A DNA stretch of 64,000 nucleotides from Nakamurella deserti (GCF_003260015.1 NZ_QCXS01000002.1:186001-250000), one strand, 5' to 3'. Numbered from the stretch's first letter, positions 9,485-18,752 are shown. Notes: generated from the sequence alone by a model not told the origin. Numbers and translations are program-made.

Positions 9485-10558
9485 ATGACGACGACCGACA
9501 CCGGACGGCACCAGGCGCCCGAGGAACCCGTTGCCCCGCAACGGGTGTGGGCGGAGTTCCGGGACGCCGTGTCGCTGCGGACCGTCGGGCTCATCGTCGG
9601 GGTGCTGCTGCTGCAGATCGGCTTCATCCTGTCCTACGTCGGCGCCTTCCACGCCCCGACGCCGCACCGCATCGCCCTGGGCGTGGTGTCGGCCTCGGCG
9701 CCCGCGGCCCAGCAGACCGCCGGGCAGTTGAGTGCGATCAGCGGTGAACCGCTCGCAGCGGAGGCGGTGGCGGACCGGGCGACCGCCGAGGACCGGATCC
9801 GGCAGGGCGAGCTGTCCGCGGCGTTGATCGTCGATGCGTCGTCGACCACCGACACCCTGCTGGTGTCATCGGGTGGCGGGGCGTCGGTGGCCACGGCGGT
9901 GACCGCCGTCGTCCAGCAGGCCGAGGCCACCCAGCAACGGACGGTGTCGGTGACGGATCTGGTGCCGCTGCAGTCCGGCGACGCCCGGGGACTCACCGGC
10001 TTCTACCTGGTGATCGGCTGGATCGTCGGCGGCTACCTGGTCGCCGCCCTGCTCGGGGTGGCCAGCGGTGCGCGGCCCGCCACCCCCCGCCGGGCGTACT
10101 TCCGGCTTGTGGCGATCGTGCCCTACGCCATCCTGTCGGGGCTGGCCGGCGCGTTCGTCGTCGATCAGGTGTTGGGTGCCCTCACGGGGCATTTCGTGGC
10201 CCTGTGGTGGCTCGGCGCGCTGGTCGTCGCCTCGGCGGCCACCGTCACCATGGCGTTCCAGGTGCTGTTCGGGGTGATCGGCATCGGCGTGACGGTCCTG
10301 GTGTTCGTCGTCCTGGGCAATCCCTCGGCGGGCGGCGCCTACCAGTCCGAGCTGCTGCCGCCGTTCTGGCGGGGCCTGACGGACGCGCTGCCCAACGGAG
10401 CCGGAACCGACGCGGTCCGGCACCTGGTCTACCTGGAGGGCACCGGGATCACCGGGCACCTGCTGGTGATCGCCGCCTACGTCGTCGTCGGTGCCGTCAT
10501 CGCGGTCGCCGCCTCCCATCTGCGGCACCGGCGGACGGTGACCGGTCACGCGGCCTGA
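9485..10558 (+). CDS. ABC-2/YhgE-Pip-like membrane protein
   Basis: A 357-residue membrane protein: one transmembrane segment at about 33-55, an extracytoplasmic domain of ~110 residues (Ala/Thr/Ser-rich, 60-165), then five hydrophobic segments to the end. This one-plus-five topology with an external loop after the first helix is that of DUF3533/YhgE-Pip-type ABC-2 membrane proteins. No ATPase gene is adjacent. ATG at 9485 has CGGAGG eight to ten nt upstream. Two hairpins follow the gene before the convergent sigB. Function unknown. Confidence 0.7.
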   Translation: MTTTDTGRHQAPEEPVAPQRVWAEFRDAVSLRTVGLIVGVLLLQIGFILSYVGAFHAPTPHRIALGVVSASAPAAQQTAGQLSAISGEPLAAEAVADRATAEDRIRQGELSAALIVDASSTTDTLLVSSGGGASVATAVTAVVQQAEATQQRTVSVTDLVPLQSGDARGLTGFYLVIGWIVGGYLVAALLGVASGARPATPRRAYFRLVAIVPYAILSGLAGAFVVDQVLGALTGHFVALWWLGALVVASAATVTMAFQVLFGVIGIGVTVLVFVVLGNPSAGGAYQSELLPPFWRGLTDALPNGAGTDAVRHLVYLEGTGITGHLLVIAAYVVVGAVIAVAASHLRHRRTVTGHAA

Positions 10559-10688
10559 CCGCGGACCCGCCGGCCGGTCGTCACGACGACCGACGGACCG
10601 GTGGGACCGTCACCTCCGGCGCCGGCGGCGTTCCGACGCGGAGCCACCGCCCGGGCGCCGACCCGGCGGACGCCCCCGGAGACGGCGA

Positions 10689-10719
10689 CGCCCCCGCGGA
10701 CTCGAGGTCCACGGGGGCG
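10689..10719 (+). terminator. Hairpin terminator downstream of the ABC-2-like membrane protein gene
   Basis: Arms CGCCCCCG and CGGGGGCG with an additional inner GGAC/GTCC pairing and a TCGAG loop; one mismatch. No T-run follows, as is common in high-GC actinobacteria. Lies between convergent genes. Confidence 0.55.
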
Positions 10720-10764
10720 CCGCGGGGGTCGTGGGCCGGAGCCCACCCTGAAGCTTCGATGCGC

Positions 10765-10789
10765 CGGGCCGGCCAGGGTGGCCGGCCCG
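10765..10789 (-). terminator. Hairpin terminator, probably serving sigB
   Basis: Perfect 11-bp stem CGGGCCGGCCA / TGGCCGGCCCG with a GGG loop, about 130 nt past the sigB stop. The symmetric stem could act on both converging transcripts. Confidence 0.5.
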
Positions 10790-10823
10790 CATTGCGGGAC
10801 CGGCCCACTCAGGTCGCGGTGTC

Positions 10824-10930
10824 GGACCGGCTCGCTCAGCTCGCCGGGCCGGACCGACTCGCTCGGCTCACCGGGCCGGGCCGGGCCAGCTCGCTCAGCT
10901 CGCCGTGCGGACCAGCTCGCTCAGCTCGCG
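10824..10930. repeat. Four imperfect ~27-bp direct repeats overlapping the sigB stop codon
   Basis: Copies begin near 10824, 10851, 10884 and 10909 with consensus GGACCRRCTCGCTCRGCTC plus CCGGGCC. The first two are exactly 27 bp apart; later spacing is 33 and 25 bp. The last copy includes the stop and final two codons of sigB, so the array looks like an expansion out of the gene's own 3' end. Confidence 0.6.
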
Positions 10931-11889
10931 TAGGCCTTGAGGGCCTCGGAGCGGTCACCGACGCGCAGCTTGGCCATCGAGTCGCGCTCGATCTGCCGCA
11001 CCCGCTCCCGCGAGATACCGAAGACCCGGCCGATCTCGTCGAGGGTGCGGGGACGGCCGTCCTCGAGGCCGTAGCGGAGCCGCAGGACGGTGCTCTCGCG
11101 CTCGTCCAGCGTGTCCAGCACCCGGGAGATGTCGGCGTTCATGAAGCGCGCCACCACCATCGATTCCGCCGACATCGACTCGCCGTCCTGGATGAAGTCG
11201 CCCAGCGGGGCGTCCTCGTCCGAGCCGACGGGCATGTCCAGCGACACCGGGTCGCGGGCGTGGTCGAGCAGATCGGCGATCTTCTCCTCCGGGATGCCCG
11301 ACTCCTCGGCCAACTCGGCGAAGGTGGCGTCGCGGCCCAGCTGCTGGTGCAGCTCACGCTTGAGCCGGGCCAGCTTGTTGACCTGCTCGACGAGGTGCAC
11401 AGGCAGCCGGATGGTGCGGCCCTGATCGGCCATCCCGCGGCTGATCGCCTGCCGGATCCACCACGTCGCGTAGGTGGAGAACTTGAAACCCTTGGTGTAG
11501 TCGAACTTCTCGACAGCACGGATCAGACCCAGGTTGCCTTCCTGGATGAGGTCCAGGAGCGGCATGCCACGGCCCGAGTAGCGCTTGGCCAGCGACACGA
11601 CGAGGCGGAGGTTGGCGACCAGCAAGTGCTGGCGAGCCGTCTCGCCGTCGCGCACGAGGCGGCCGAGGTCTTTGGCCAACTTCGCCGGAACCTTGCCGTT
11701 CTGCAGTTTGAAGTTCGCGTAGAGCCCGGCTTCGATACGCTTGGCCAGGTCGACCTCCTGCTCGGCGGTCAGCAACGCGGTCTTGCCGATACCGTTCAGG
11801 TACACCCGGACGAGGTCCGCGGAGGGACCCTGCGCGTCCAGATCGGCAGCGGTGATCGCCGGACGCAGGTCGCTCGGGGAGGCGGTCAT
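10921..11889 (-). CDS. sigB: RNA polymerase sigma factor SigB (group 2, sigma-70 family)
   Basis: A 322-residue principal-like sigma factor. Region 1.2 starts near residue 25 ([16 protein letters not shown]), region 2 contains [19 protein letters not shown] and the -10-recognition helix [13 protein letters not shown], region 3 runs [14 protein letters not shown], and region 4.2 ends with the helix-turn-helix [17 protein letters not shown]. It lacks the long acidic N-terminus of the SigA gene at 22292, fitting the mycobacterial SigB type used in stress and stationary phase. ATG at 11889 is chosen because homology starts here; longer in-frame upstream sequence shows no conserved residues and overlaps the promoter. 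Confidence 0.9.
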   Translation of the reverse strand: MTASPSDLRPAITAADLDAQGPSADLVRVYLNGIGKTALLTAEQEVDLAKRIEAGLYANFKLQNGKVPAKLAKDLGRLVRDGETARQHLLVANLRLVVSLAKRYSGRGMPLLDLIQEGNLGLIRAVEKFDYTKGFKFSTYATWWIRQAISRGMADQGRTIRLPVHLVEQVNKLARLKRELHQQLGRDATFAELAEESGIPEEKIADLLDHARDPVSLDMPVGSDEDAPLGDFIQDGESMSAESMVVARFMNADISRVLDTLDERESTVLRLRYGLEDGRPRTLDEIGRVFGISRERVRQIERDSMAKLRVGDRSEALKAYAS

Positions 11890-11948
11890 AGTGGTGCTCC
11901 CATCAGTCTTAGCGGCGGCTCGGAAGGTTCGTGAGCCAGCATTGAAGT

Positions 11949-11975
11949 AACGACGACTGAACGTCATTCGTTCCC
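11949..11975 (-). promoter_or_regulatory. Putative ECF-sigma (SigE/SigH/SigR-type) promoter of sigB
   Basis: Reading the minus strand, GGGAAC (-35, 11975-11970) and CGTT (-10, 11952-11949) are present with GGAAC-18 nt-GTT spacing. This matches the published consensus of actinobacterial stress ECF sigmas (GGAAT/C-N18-GTT for SigR, similar for SigE/SigH). The element is ~60 nt upstream of the sigB start. In M. tuberculosis sigB is transcribed from an ECF promoter, so the arrangement is probably conserved. Confidence 0.6.
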
Positions 11976-12105
11976 GAACCGGGCCCGGCTTGCTCGACCG
12001 GTGACGATCGCTGCCGCACGTGTCGCGATCTGGCCTTACACCACAGGCTCTACCCCGATTCGCCCTGCGCACCGCATGGGAGAACGATGGGAGAAAACCG
12101 TCGGC

Positions 12106-12558
12106 TCACACGTCGAGCACCAGCGTGAACGGACCGTCGTTCACGCTGGTCACGGCCATCATCGCGCCGAAGACGCCGGTCGCGACGGTCAACCCGGCCG
12201 CCCGGAGGGCCTCCACCAGGGCCTTCACCAGGGGTTCGGCGACGTCCCCGGGGGCCGCCGCCGACCAGCTCGGCCGCCGTCCCTTACGGGTGTCGCCGTA
12301 CAGCGTGAATTGGCTCACCACGAGCACCGGAGCGCCGATGTCGACGGCGCCGACCTCGCCGCGCGCCCCGTCCGGATCGTCCGGGGCGCGCAGGATCCGC
12401 AGGCCCGCGATCCGGCTCGCCATCCGGACCGCGGTGGCGGCGTCGTCGGTGTGGGTGACGCCCAGCAGCACGAGCAACCCCGGCCCGGGCAGCTCGCCCA
12501 CCACCGCGCCGTCGACGGCCACCGACGCCGACACCACCCGGGTCACGACCGCCCGCAT
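12106..12558 (-). CDS. dtd: D-aminoacyl-tRNA deacylase
   Basis: A 150-residue enzyme that hydrolyses D-amino acids (and misloaded Gly) from tRNA. Hallmarks: N-terminal [17 protein letters not shown], the [15 protein letters not shown] active-site motif and the C-terminal [11 protein letters not shown] containing the Gly-cisPro-like region (here NDGP). Normal family length (~145-150). ATG at 12558 shares one base with the methyltransferase stop codon (TGATG), implying translational coupling. Confidence 0.94.
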   Translation of the reverse strand: MRAVVTRVVSASVAVDGAVVGELPGPGLLVLLGVTHTDDAATAVRMASRIAGLRILRAPDDPDGARGEVGAVDIGAPVLVVSQFTLYGDTRKGRRPSWSAAAPGDVAEPLVKALVEALRAAGLTVATGVFGAMMAVTSVNDGPFTLVLDV

Positions 12559-14048
12559 CAGGCCACCGGGTGCAGCAGGCCGCGGGTGACGGCGTGGCGC
12601 ACGGCCGGGACGACCGCCTCGGTCAACGCGGCCGGATCGAAGCCGTGGGCGCCGGCGAACAGGTCGACGAGCATCCCGAGCGGCACCTGACCGCGGCACC
12701 CGGCCAGCAGGCCCTGGGTCCACTCGTCCAGCTGCAGCGTGGCGGCCGGGCCGCCCACCCGGCGCAGCACCCGGTACACCGTCGTCCAGCCGTCCTGGCC
12801 CGGCAGGCTGCGCTCCTCCAGCAGCGACGCCGGCGACAGTGCCAGCCGGGTCGCGAGCAGCCCGGCGTCGTCGGTGGCCCGCAGCCAGTCACGGCGGGCC
12901 AGGAACGCGGCCGCCTCGTCACCGCTGATCTCCTCGCCGGCCCCGGTGATCTCGTCCAGCACGACGTCAGGGCGGACGCCCGCGGTGTCGACCGCCGGCC
13001 GGCGCAGGGTGATGAGCCCCATGCCGATCCCGGTGACCCGCTCCCGCTCGAAGTAGTCCAGCCACGCCTCGGCGGCCGCGTCGTCGGCGTCGCCCCGGCC
13101 CGTCTCGCCGGCGTCCTTGAGCCACAGCGCCACGTACTCCACCGGATCGGCCAGTTCCCGCTGCACGACCCAGGCGTCCAGACCGGTCCCGGCGACCCAG
13201 GAGCCGACGCGGGTACGCCAGTCGCCCTCGTCGTGCACCATCCAGTTCGCCAGCAGTTGAGCCGTGCCGCCCGGGTTCAGGTGCTGCGGGATGCGTTCGA
13301 CCAGCGACCGGACCAGCCCGTCACCGGCGACACCGGAGTCGCGGTAGGAGAACCGCTGCTCGCCGGCGGAGATGACGAACGGCGGGTTGGACACGATGAG
13401 GTCGAAGCGCTCGTCCCCGACGGGATCGAACAGCGACCCCTGCCGCAGGTCCCAGGTCTGGCCGTTCATCCGGGCCGTCGCCGCGGCCAGCCGCAGCGCC
13501 CGGTCACTGGTGTCGGTGGCGGTCAGCCGGTCGGTGTGGTGGTAGCAGTGCAGCGCCTGCACGCCGCAGCCGGTGCCGAGATCGAGCACGCTGCCGACCC
13601 TCTCGCGCACGGTCGCGCGCACCAGGCTCAGCGACGCGGCGCCGATCCCCAGCACGTGATCGGGCCGCACCGGGCCGGGGCGGACGTCGGAGTCCAGATC
13701 GGACAGCACCAGGTACTCGTGGTCGTCGTCGCCGTACGGACGCAGGTCCATCCCGGGCCGGACCCGGTCACCGTCGGCCTCGAGGACCCCCTCGGCGACC
13801 GCGGCGTCCACCCCGGTCGTGGTCAGCACCCGCTGCATCGCCGCGCGGTCGACCGCGCCGCCCAGCAGGAACACCCGGATCAGCGTGGACAGCGGTGAAC
13901 CGTCCGCGGTGGCGCGGCGGGCCGGCACCTTCTCGCCCCGGGCCAACGCGCGGTGGGCGCTACCGCCCAGCCGCTCCAGTACGCCGGAGGTGTCGTAGCC
14001 GGCCGCACGCAGGTCGTCGCCCAGCCGGGCCGCGACATCGAGATCCAT
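12558..14048 (-). CDS. SAM-dependent methyltransferase, N5-glutamine/PrmC-like
   Basis: A 496-residue protein with a central class I methyltransferase domain: motif [15 protein letters not shown] (~155-168) and the catalytic SNPPFVIS motif (~232-239), the NPPY/F signature of N-methyltransferases acting on planar amide or base nitrogens. About 100 N-terminal residues form a winged-helix-like region and ~200 C-terminal residues are family-specific. Actinobacteria carry this long form in addition to a genuine PrmC; the substrate is not known. It is upstream of and coupled to dtd. Confidence 0.82.
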   Translation of the reverse strand: MDLDVAARLGDDLRAAGYDTSGVLERLGGSAHRALARGEKVPARRATADGSPLSTLIRVFLLGGAVDRAAMQRVLTTTGVDAAVAEGVLEADGDRVRPGMDLRPYGDDDHEYLVLSDLDSDVRPGPVRPDHVLGIGAASLSLVRATVRERVGSVLDLGTGCGVQALHCYHHTDRLTATDTSDRALRLAAATARMNGQTWDLRQGSLFDPVGDERFDLIVSNPPFVISAGEQRFSYRDSGVAGDGLVRSLVERIPQHLNPGGTAQLLANWMVHDEGDWRTRVGSWVAGTGLDAWVVQRELADPVEYVALWLKDAGETGRGDADDAAAEAWLDYFERERVTGIGMGLITLRRPAVDTAGVRPDVVLDEITGAGEEISGDEAAAFLARRDWLRATDDAGLLATRLALSPASLLEERSLPGQDGWTTVYRVLRRVGGPAATLQLDEWTQGLLAGCRGQVPLGMLVDLFAGAHGFDPAALTEAVVPAVRHAVTRGLLHPVA

Positions 14049-14212
14049 CAGTTCACCGTTCGGTCGGAGGTCGGTGGTTCAGTTCGGTCCACGACGGGTC
14101 CGGGGCGGCACCGTCACCGCCCACCAATACAGCCACCGGCGCCGGTTCTCCTACTCGGGACCTCGGGTGGTGACCGTTCCGCCGGGCCGACCGCCTGTGC
14201 CAGGGTGATCCG

Positions 14213-14791
14213 GTGACGACCGATTTCTTCCTCACCGGCAACCCCGACGCCGACGCTCTGCTCGCGACCGACGCCAACGCCGTCCTGCTCGGCATGGTGC
14301 TGGACCAGCAGGTGACGATGGAGAAGGCGTTCAGCGGGCCGGCCGTCATCGCCGAGCGGATGGGCGGCGCCCTCGACGTCGCCGCCATCGCCGCCGCCGA
14401 CCCCGGGGAGTTCGCCGCGCTGTGCTCGACACCACCGGCCGTGCACCGGTTCCCGGGCTCGATGGCGGGCCGGGTGCAGGCCGTGGCGCGGGAGCTCGTC
14501 CAACACTGGGACGGTCGCGCGGAGAACCTCTACGCCGCCGCCGGCACCGGCGAGGAACTGAAGGAGCGGATCGCCGCGCTGCCCGGCTTCGGCGCCCAGA
14601 AGGCGGCCATCTTCGTCGCCCTGCTGGGCAAGCGGTTCGGGGTGCGGCCGCCCGGCTGGGCCGAGGCGGCCGGCCCGTACGGCGTCGCCGGATCGCGGGT
14701 CAGCGTGGCCGACGTCGAGGACCCGGAGTCGCTGCAACTGGTCCGTGCGGCCAAGAAGGCGGCCAAGGCCGCCGCCCGCGCCCAGGAGTAG
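14213..14791 (+). CDS. HhH-GPD base-excision DNA repair protein
   Basis: A 192-residue small HhH-GPD-superfamily protein. The helix-hairpin-helix is at IAALPGFGAQKAAIFVALLG (~123-142), where LPGFG is the DNA-contacting hairpin. The usual catalytic Asp/Lys pair of EndoIII/MutY is not evident after it, and there is no FeS cluster Cys set, so glycosylase activity is uncertain. The C-terminus is Ala/Lys-rich (AKKAAKAAARAQE). GTG at 14213; upstream CAGGGTGA serves as a weak ribosome-binding site. Divergent from the methyltransferase gene. Confidence 0.75.
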   Translation: MTTDFFLTGNPDADALLATDANAVLLGMVLDQQVTMEKAFSGPAVIAERMGGALDVAAIAAADPGEFAALCSTPPAVHRFPGSMAGRVQAVARELVQHWDGRAENLYAAAGTGEELKERIAALPGFGAQKAAIFVALLGKRFGVRPPGWAEAAGPYGVAGSRVSVADVEDPESLQLVRAAKKAAKAAARAQE

Positions 14792-14963
14792 CGTTTCAGG
14801 GGTGCCCGGGAGACTGTGCACACCGTCTCACCTGCTCATCCGTCGGTGCGCATCCAGCCGCCGGGGGGAATCGGTAGAGGGTTCAGATGGTTGTACAGAG
14901 TGCAGTCATCACCACGGTCGCAGACGCGGCCACCAGGCAACCTGAGGGGAAGTGCCAGGCTCC

Positions 14964-15305
14964 ATGACCGAACGTCCGGTGTTGATCACCGACGCCAAGG
15001 AGTCCTACCAGCAGCAGCTGTCGCGGCGCCGCAAGCGCTACACGCTGACCATGAGCATGCGTATCCCGTTCCTGATCGCAGCCGTGCTCTGCATCGGGAC
15101 CCCGTGGCTCGCCCTGACCCTGATCCTGTTGTCGGTGCCGTTGCCGTGGATCGCGGTCCTCATCGCCAACGACGGGCCCGCGCGCACCCAGAAGGCGAAG
15201 AAGGTGCTGCCCGGCACCATCAGCTACGACCGCGCCATCGAGACCCACCACGAGGTCATCGACGCGCCCGCCACCGACGACCACCGGACGCCGACCGCCT
15301 CCTGA
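14964..15305 (+). CDS. DUF3099 membrane protein
   Basis: A 113-residue actinobacterial protein. The conserved N-terminus PVLITDAKESYQQQLSRRRKRY is followed by two closely spaced transmembrane helices (about 38-58 and 61-80) and a short cytosolic tail. ATG at 14964 is preferred because the conserved motif begins right after it; a GTG at 14952 is also possible and stands immediately after GAGGGGA. Function unknown. Confidence 0.8.
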   Translation: MTERPVLITDAKESYQQQLSRRRKRYTLTMSMRIPFLIAAVLCIGTPWLALTLILLSVPLPWIAVLIANDGPARTQKAKKVLPGTISYDRAIETHHEVIDAPATDDHRTPTAS

Positions 15306-15344
15306 CCTCCCGTTCCGGGGCGGCACCGCCGCCCCGGGACAGCG

Positions 15345-16253
15345 TCAGCCCGTCGGCCCCTGCGTCGGGGAGGTCGGCTTCGCCGCACCCGGCCGGGCCC
15401 CGATCGCCGCGGCCGCGTCCGAACCGGCCCGCACCCCGGCCGCCAGCGCCGTCTCCGGCGCGTCGCCGGCCAGCCAGTGCGACAACCAGCCCGCGTTGAA
15501 CGCGTCGCCGGCACCGGTGGAATCGGTGCGGTGCACGGCGGGAGCCGCCATCGTCGCCCGTTCGGTCCCCGACATCCATGTCGCCCCGTGCTCGCCGTGG
15601 GTGACCACCACCTCACCGACCACCGCCAGCACGTCCGACGCCCCGCCCATGGCGGCCAGCTCGCCGTCATTGGGCAGCAGCAGGTCGACGTCGGCCAGCC
15701 AGGACAGGAACGTCGGTGCGCCGACCGCCTCGATGTGCCGGGCGGCCTGCGGATCGACACTCGTCGTCCAGCCGGCGGCCTTCGCGGCGGTCAGCGCGTA
15801 CAGGCCCGCGTCCCGCGAGTCGTCGTCGAGCAGGACGTATCCCGACAGGTGCAGGTGCTGACGGGCCTCGGCCGGGGTGCCGAGCACCACGTCGGCCGCC
15901 GAGAACGCCTTGTTGGCACCGCGGTCGGCCAGCATCGTCCGGTGGCCGTCGGGCGTGACGAGCACCACCACGCAGCAGGTGGCCAGCGTCGGGTCGACGG
16001 CGAAGCGGCAGTCCACCCCGGCCGCGACCAGCTCGGCGGTGGTCGTGCGGCCGGCTTCGTCGTCGCCGACGCGCGCCAGCAGCGAGACGGGCACGCCGTA
16101 GGCGGCGAGCCACGCTGCGGTGTTGCCGCCGGCGCCACCCGGGGTGACCACCACGCCGGCGCGGGTGTCCTGGCCCGGCACGATGTCGCCCCGGACCTGG
16201 GCCACCACGTCCAGCCCGACGTCACCGACCACCGTGACCCGGAAGCCGGTCAT
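15345..16253 (-). CDS. PfkB-family sugar kinase
   Basis: A 302-residue ribokinase-like kinase. Signature 1 appears as PGGAGGNTAAWLAAYG (~40-55), signature 2 as DSTGAGDAFNAGWL (~243-256) with the catalytic base Asp in GAGD and the anion hole. Sequence alone does not separate ribokinase, fructokinase, KDG kinase or nucleoside kinase roles. No sugar catabolic genes are adjacent, so the substrate is open. ATG at 16253. Confidence 0.83.
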   Translation of the reverse strand: MTGFRVTVVGDVGLDVVAQVRGDIVPGQDTRAGVVVTPGGAGGNTAAWLAAYGVPVSLLARVGDDEAGRTTTAELVAAGVDCRFAVDPTLATCCVVVLVTPDGHRTMLADRGANKAFSAADVVLGTPAEARQHLHLSGYVLLDDDSRDAGLYALTAAKAAGWTTSVDPQAARHIEAVGAPTFLSWLADVDLLLPNDGELAAMGGASDVLAVVGEVVVTHGEHGATWMSGTERATMAAPAVHRTDSTGAGDAFNAGWLSHWLAGDAPETALAAGVRAGSDAAAAIGARPGAAKPTSPTQGPTG

Positions 16254-16432
16254 CGGGAGGTCCCCGGGACGGCGCGGGCCGCCGGTGCGGCGGGCTGTGA
16301 GATGGGCGGTGCGGACACGGGGGAGCTCGTCACGTCCGTCAGTCTGCGGCATCATGGACGTGCCCGGCGCCGCCGTCGCGCGCCTGTCCCCGCCGGATCC
16401 CGGCCCGCCGACCGTACGAGTGAGAGAGTCCC

Positions 16433-16663
16433 ATGACATCCACCGAGGTGCTGGAACACGTCCAGGAAGACACCACCGACGACGCCCCGGAACTGTTCCA
16501 CTACGTCCGCAAGGCCAAGATCGCCGAGAGTGCGGTGCTGGGCAACTGGGTGGTCGCGCTGTGCGGCGAGACGTTCCCCGTGACCAAGGCGGCCAAGCCC
16601 GGATCACCGGTGTGCCCGGACTGCAAGAAGATCTTCGACGCCATGCCCAAGGGCGGCAAGTAG
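16433..16663 (+). CDS. DUF3039 zinc-ribbon-like small protein
   Basis: A 76-residue actinobacterial protein. Conserved features are FHYVRKAKI near residue 23, VVALCGETFPV, and VCPDCKKIFDAM, giving one His and three Cys that could bind zinc. The gene is short but has strong codon bias and homologous family features. ATG at 16433 follows GAGAGTCCC; divergent from the PfkB gene. Role unknown; no partner gene is apparent. Confidence 0.82.
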   Translation: MTSTEVLEHVQEDTTDDAPELFHYVRKAKIAESAVLGNWVVALCGETFPVTKAAKPGSPVCPDCKKIFDAMPKGGK

Positions 16664-16756
16664 CGCCCGTGCGCCGCGGCACAGGGTGCGGTTCCGCACC
16701 CCGGCCGGAGTGTGGGCTGCACCGGTTCGCCCGGTGGGCGGGTGCCTCGGGGTCGG

Positions 16757-17200
16757 TCAGTCCTGTGCGGCCACGATCACCCGGGTGAGGTCGTCCCGGA
16801 GGGTGGCCAGCTCGGTCGGGTCCATCCCGAGCCGCGCCGCGATCGCCGCCGGCACCTTCTCCGCCTCGGTCCGCAGGGCCGTCCCGCGCTCGGTGAGCCG
16901 GACGGCGAGCTGACGTTCGTCGCGGGTGTCGCGTTCGCGGGCCACCAGACCCGCCGCCTCCAGCCGCTTCAGCAGCGGCGACAGGGTGCCCGGGTCCAGC
17001 GCCAGCGTCTGGCTCAGCCGGCTGGCCGTCTGAGGCGTGTCCTGCCACAGGGCGAGCATCACCAGGTACTGCGGGTGGGTCAGGCCCATCGGCTCCAGCA
17101 CCGGCTTGTACAGCGCCACCACGGACCGGGCCGCGACGACCACCGCGAAACAGACCTGCTGCTCGAGTGCGAGCGGATCCTCGGCCGTGTGCGCCGTCAT
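16757..17200 (-). CDS. OhrR-type MarR regulator (organic hydroperoxide sensor)
   Basis: A 147-residue winged-helix regulator. The N-terminal LEQQVCFAVVVAARSVVALY places a Cys at residue 17, matching the redox-active Cys of OhrR, and QYLVMLALW, LDPGTLSPLLKRLE and RDTRDERQLAVRLTERG follow the OhrR pattern closely. Oxidation of that Cys by organic peroxides releases OhrR from DNA. An ohr peroxidase gene, the usual target, is not next to it; the divergent gene encodes a 72-residue membrane protein. A 12-bp palindrome lies in the intergenic gap. Confidence 0.85.
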   Translation of the reverse strand: MTAHTAEDPLALEQQVCFAVVVAARSVVALYKPVLEPMGLTHPQYLVMLALWQDTPQTASRLSQTLALDPGTLSPLLKRLEAAGLVARERDTRDERQLAVRLTERGTALRTEAEKVPAAIAARLGMDPTELATLRDDLTRVIVAAQD

Positions 17201-17252
17201 CGGCTCGTCCCCTCCCGCGGTGGTGTGCTCCCGGTCATCGTAGCGCGATCTG

Positions 17253-17273
17253 TTGGTGCACCAACCATTGGTG
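17253..17273. promoter_or_regulatory. Operator candidate for the OhrR-type regulator
   Basis: Perfect palindrome TTGGTGCACCAA at 17253-17264, followed after three bases by a repeated half-site TTGGTG (17268-17273). Position in the 86-nt divergent gap is right for autoregulation and control of the small membrane protein gene. Confidence 0.5.
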
Positions 17274-17286
17274 TACGGTCGATCGT

Positions 17287-17505
17287 GTGGAGCAGATCGG
17301 AACGGTCCTGGCGGCGGCGGCCGAGAGCGACGGCGGGGTCAACCCGCTGTTCTTCGTCCTGGGGGCGCTCGCCCTGATCCTCGTCTCGACCCTCGGGCCG
17401 CTGTCCCGGATGCACGAACGGCGGGAGGCCCGCAGGACGCGGCCCGCCGCGACCGAGCCGCCGGCCGGCGAGGGCCCGGCCGTGACCGATGGCCGCTCCG
17501 ACTGA
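17287..17505 (+). CDS. Small single-span membrane protein
   Basis: A 72-residue protein with one transmembrane helix (NPLFFVLGALALILVSTLGP, ~20-39) and a basic, then Pro/Ala-rich cytosolic tail (HERREARRTR). GTG at 17287 lies close behind the palindromic operator candidate, so it may be the OhrR-regulated target. No family recognised. Confidence 0.55.
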   Translation: MEQIGTVLAAAAESDGGVNPLFFVLGALALILVSTLGPLSRMHERREARRTRPAATEPPAGEGPAVTDGRSD

Positions 17506-17543
17506 ACCGATCCGCTGGACGGCTGTCGTCCCGGCGTCGCCGT

Positions 17544-18752
17544 TCAGGCGGACTCGGCGTCCAGTCGGCGCCACTTGCGGAGCTCGCGGCGCGACCGCCG
17601 CGGCGGGTAGTACTCCAGCGTCGCGTTGTTGAACTGGGCGCCGATGATGATGGCGATGCCGACGAAGTAGGCGAACAGCATGAACGCGATCGGGGTGGCG
17701 AGCGCGCCGTAGGTCAGGCCGTGGGTGGTCACGTACCCGAGGTAGGCCCGCAGTCCGGCGGACGCCACGATGAACACCCCGGCCGCGAGCACCGCACCGG
17801 GGAGCCCGCGGCGCCAGGGATGCCGGTGCCGGGGGGCCAGCTTGTACAGCGTCGCCAGCGCCACGATCAGCAGCAGCGCGATCCCCGGGTAGTAGGCGAT
17901 GCCGACGATCCGGGTGACCTGCGCGTGCCAGGCGTCGGGGAAGAACTCCGGCAGGTACTCGGGACCGACCGCCAGCAACGGCAGCGCGAAGACGCCGAAC
18001 ACCAGCGCGCACAGGTACAACCCGAGAGCGAAGAACCGCTCGGTGACCGGATGCCGGACCTCGTGCTGGTTGTAGGCGATGGTGATCGATTCGACGAACG
18101 ACGCCATCGCCGACGACCCGGCCCACAGCGAGATGACGAAGCCCACCGAGACGACATCGGCCTGACCCTGGTGCAGCACCGAGTCGACCGTCGGCTCGAT
18201 GAGGGTCGAGCTCACCTCCGGGCTGAACACGGTGCGCAGCACCGTCACCACCCGGTCCTCGACGCTGTCGATGGTCCCCGGACCGAACCAGCCACCGACG
18301 AAGCCGATGGAGCCGAGCAGGGCCAGCAGCAGCGGCGCGGTCGACAGCGCCTGCCAGAACGCCGCCTCCGCGCTCATCCCGAACAGCGAGTCGTCCCAGG
18401 CCTTGCTCAGCGTCCGCGTCACCACCTTCCAGGGACGGCGCGGGGTGTCGGCGGGGATGACGATCGGCGCGGTGCCGGGGCGATGCCAGCGGGTGGTGGC
18501 GGTGCGCGCCGGCGACCAGGGCTCGTCGGCCGGCGCGGGCGGCCGGGCGTCGACGGCCGGGGCCGCCGGGATCTCCGCGGCGGCGGGGCGCCGGATGACC
18601 TCGGTGGCGTGCTCGTCGTAGGGGGAGCGGAGCCGTTCGCGGGCCTCCCCGGGCGGCGCGACCTCCACTGACGGACGGCGCAGGCCGGTGCGCCGGGTGG
18701 CGGTGGTACCGGACCGGTCGGGTCGTCGTGCGGAAGCGGCAGGCGTGGGCAT
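17544..18752 (-). CDS. YihY/BrkB-family inner membrane protein
   Basis: A 402-residue protein: ~110 N-terminal Pro/Arg/Ala-rich residues of low complexity, then the YihY domain with six transmembrane segments. The domain begins with WDDSLFGMSAEAAFWQALST and includes the family-typical GSSAMASFVESITIAYN and TYGALATPIAFMLFAYF. Often misannotated as RNase BN; it has no nuclease motifs. The ATG at 18752 is the most conservative start; earlier codons would extend into a low-complexity region overlapping the divergent promoter of the helicase gene. Confidence 0.85.
   Translation of the reverse strand: MPTPAASARRPDRSGTTATRRTGLRRPSVEVAPPGEARERLRSPYDEHATEVIRRPAAAEIPAAPAVDARPPAPADEPWSPARTATTRWHRPGTAPIVIPADTPRRPWKVVTRTLSKAWDDSLFGMSAEAAFWQALSTAPLLLALLGSIGFVGGWFGPGTIDSVEDRVVTVLRTVFSPEVSSTLIEPTVDSVLHQGQADVVSVGFVISLWAGSSAMASFVESITIAYNQHEVRHPVTERFFALGLYLCALVFGVFALPLLAVGPEYLPEFFPDAWHAQVTRIVGIAYYPGIALLLIVALATLYKLAPRHRHPWRRGLPGAVLAAGVFIVASAGLRAYLGYVTTHGLTYGALATPIAFMLFAYFVGIAIIIGAQFNNATLEYYPPRRSRRELRKWRRLDAESA

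Noticed and set aside
12072-12072. Longer SigB start at 12072
   Set aside because: The added 61 residues are not conserved and would place the ECF-type promoter inside the coding region.
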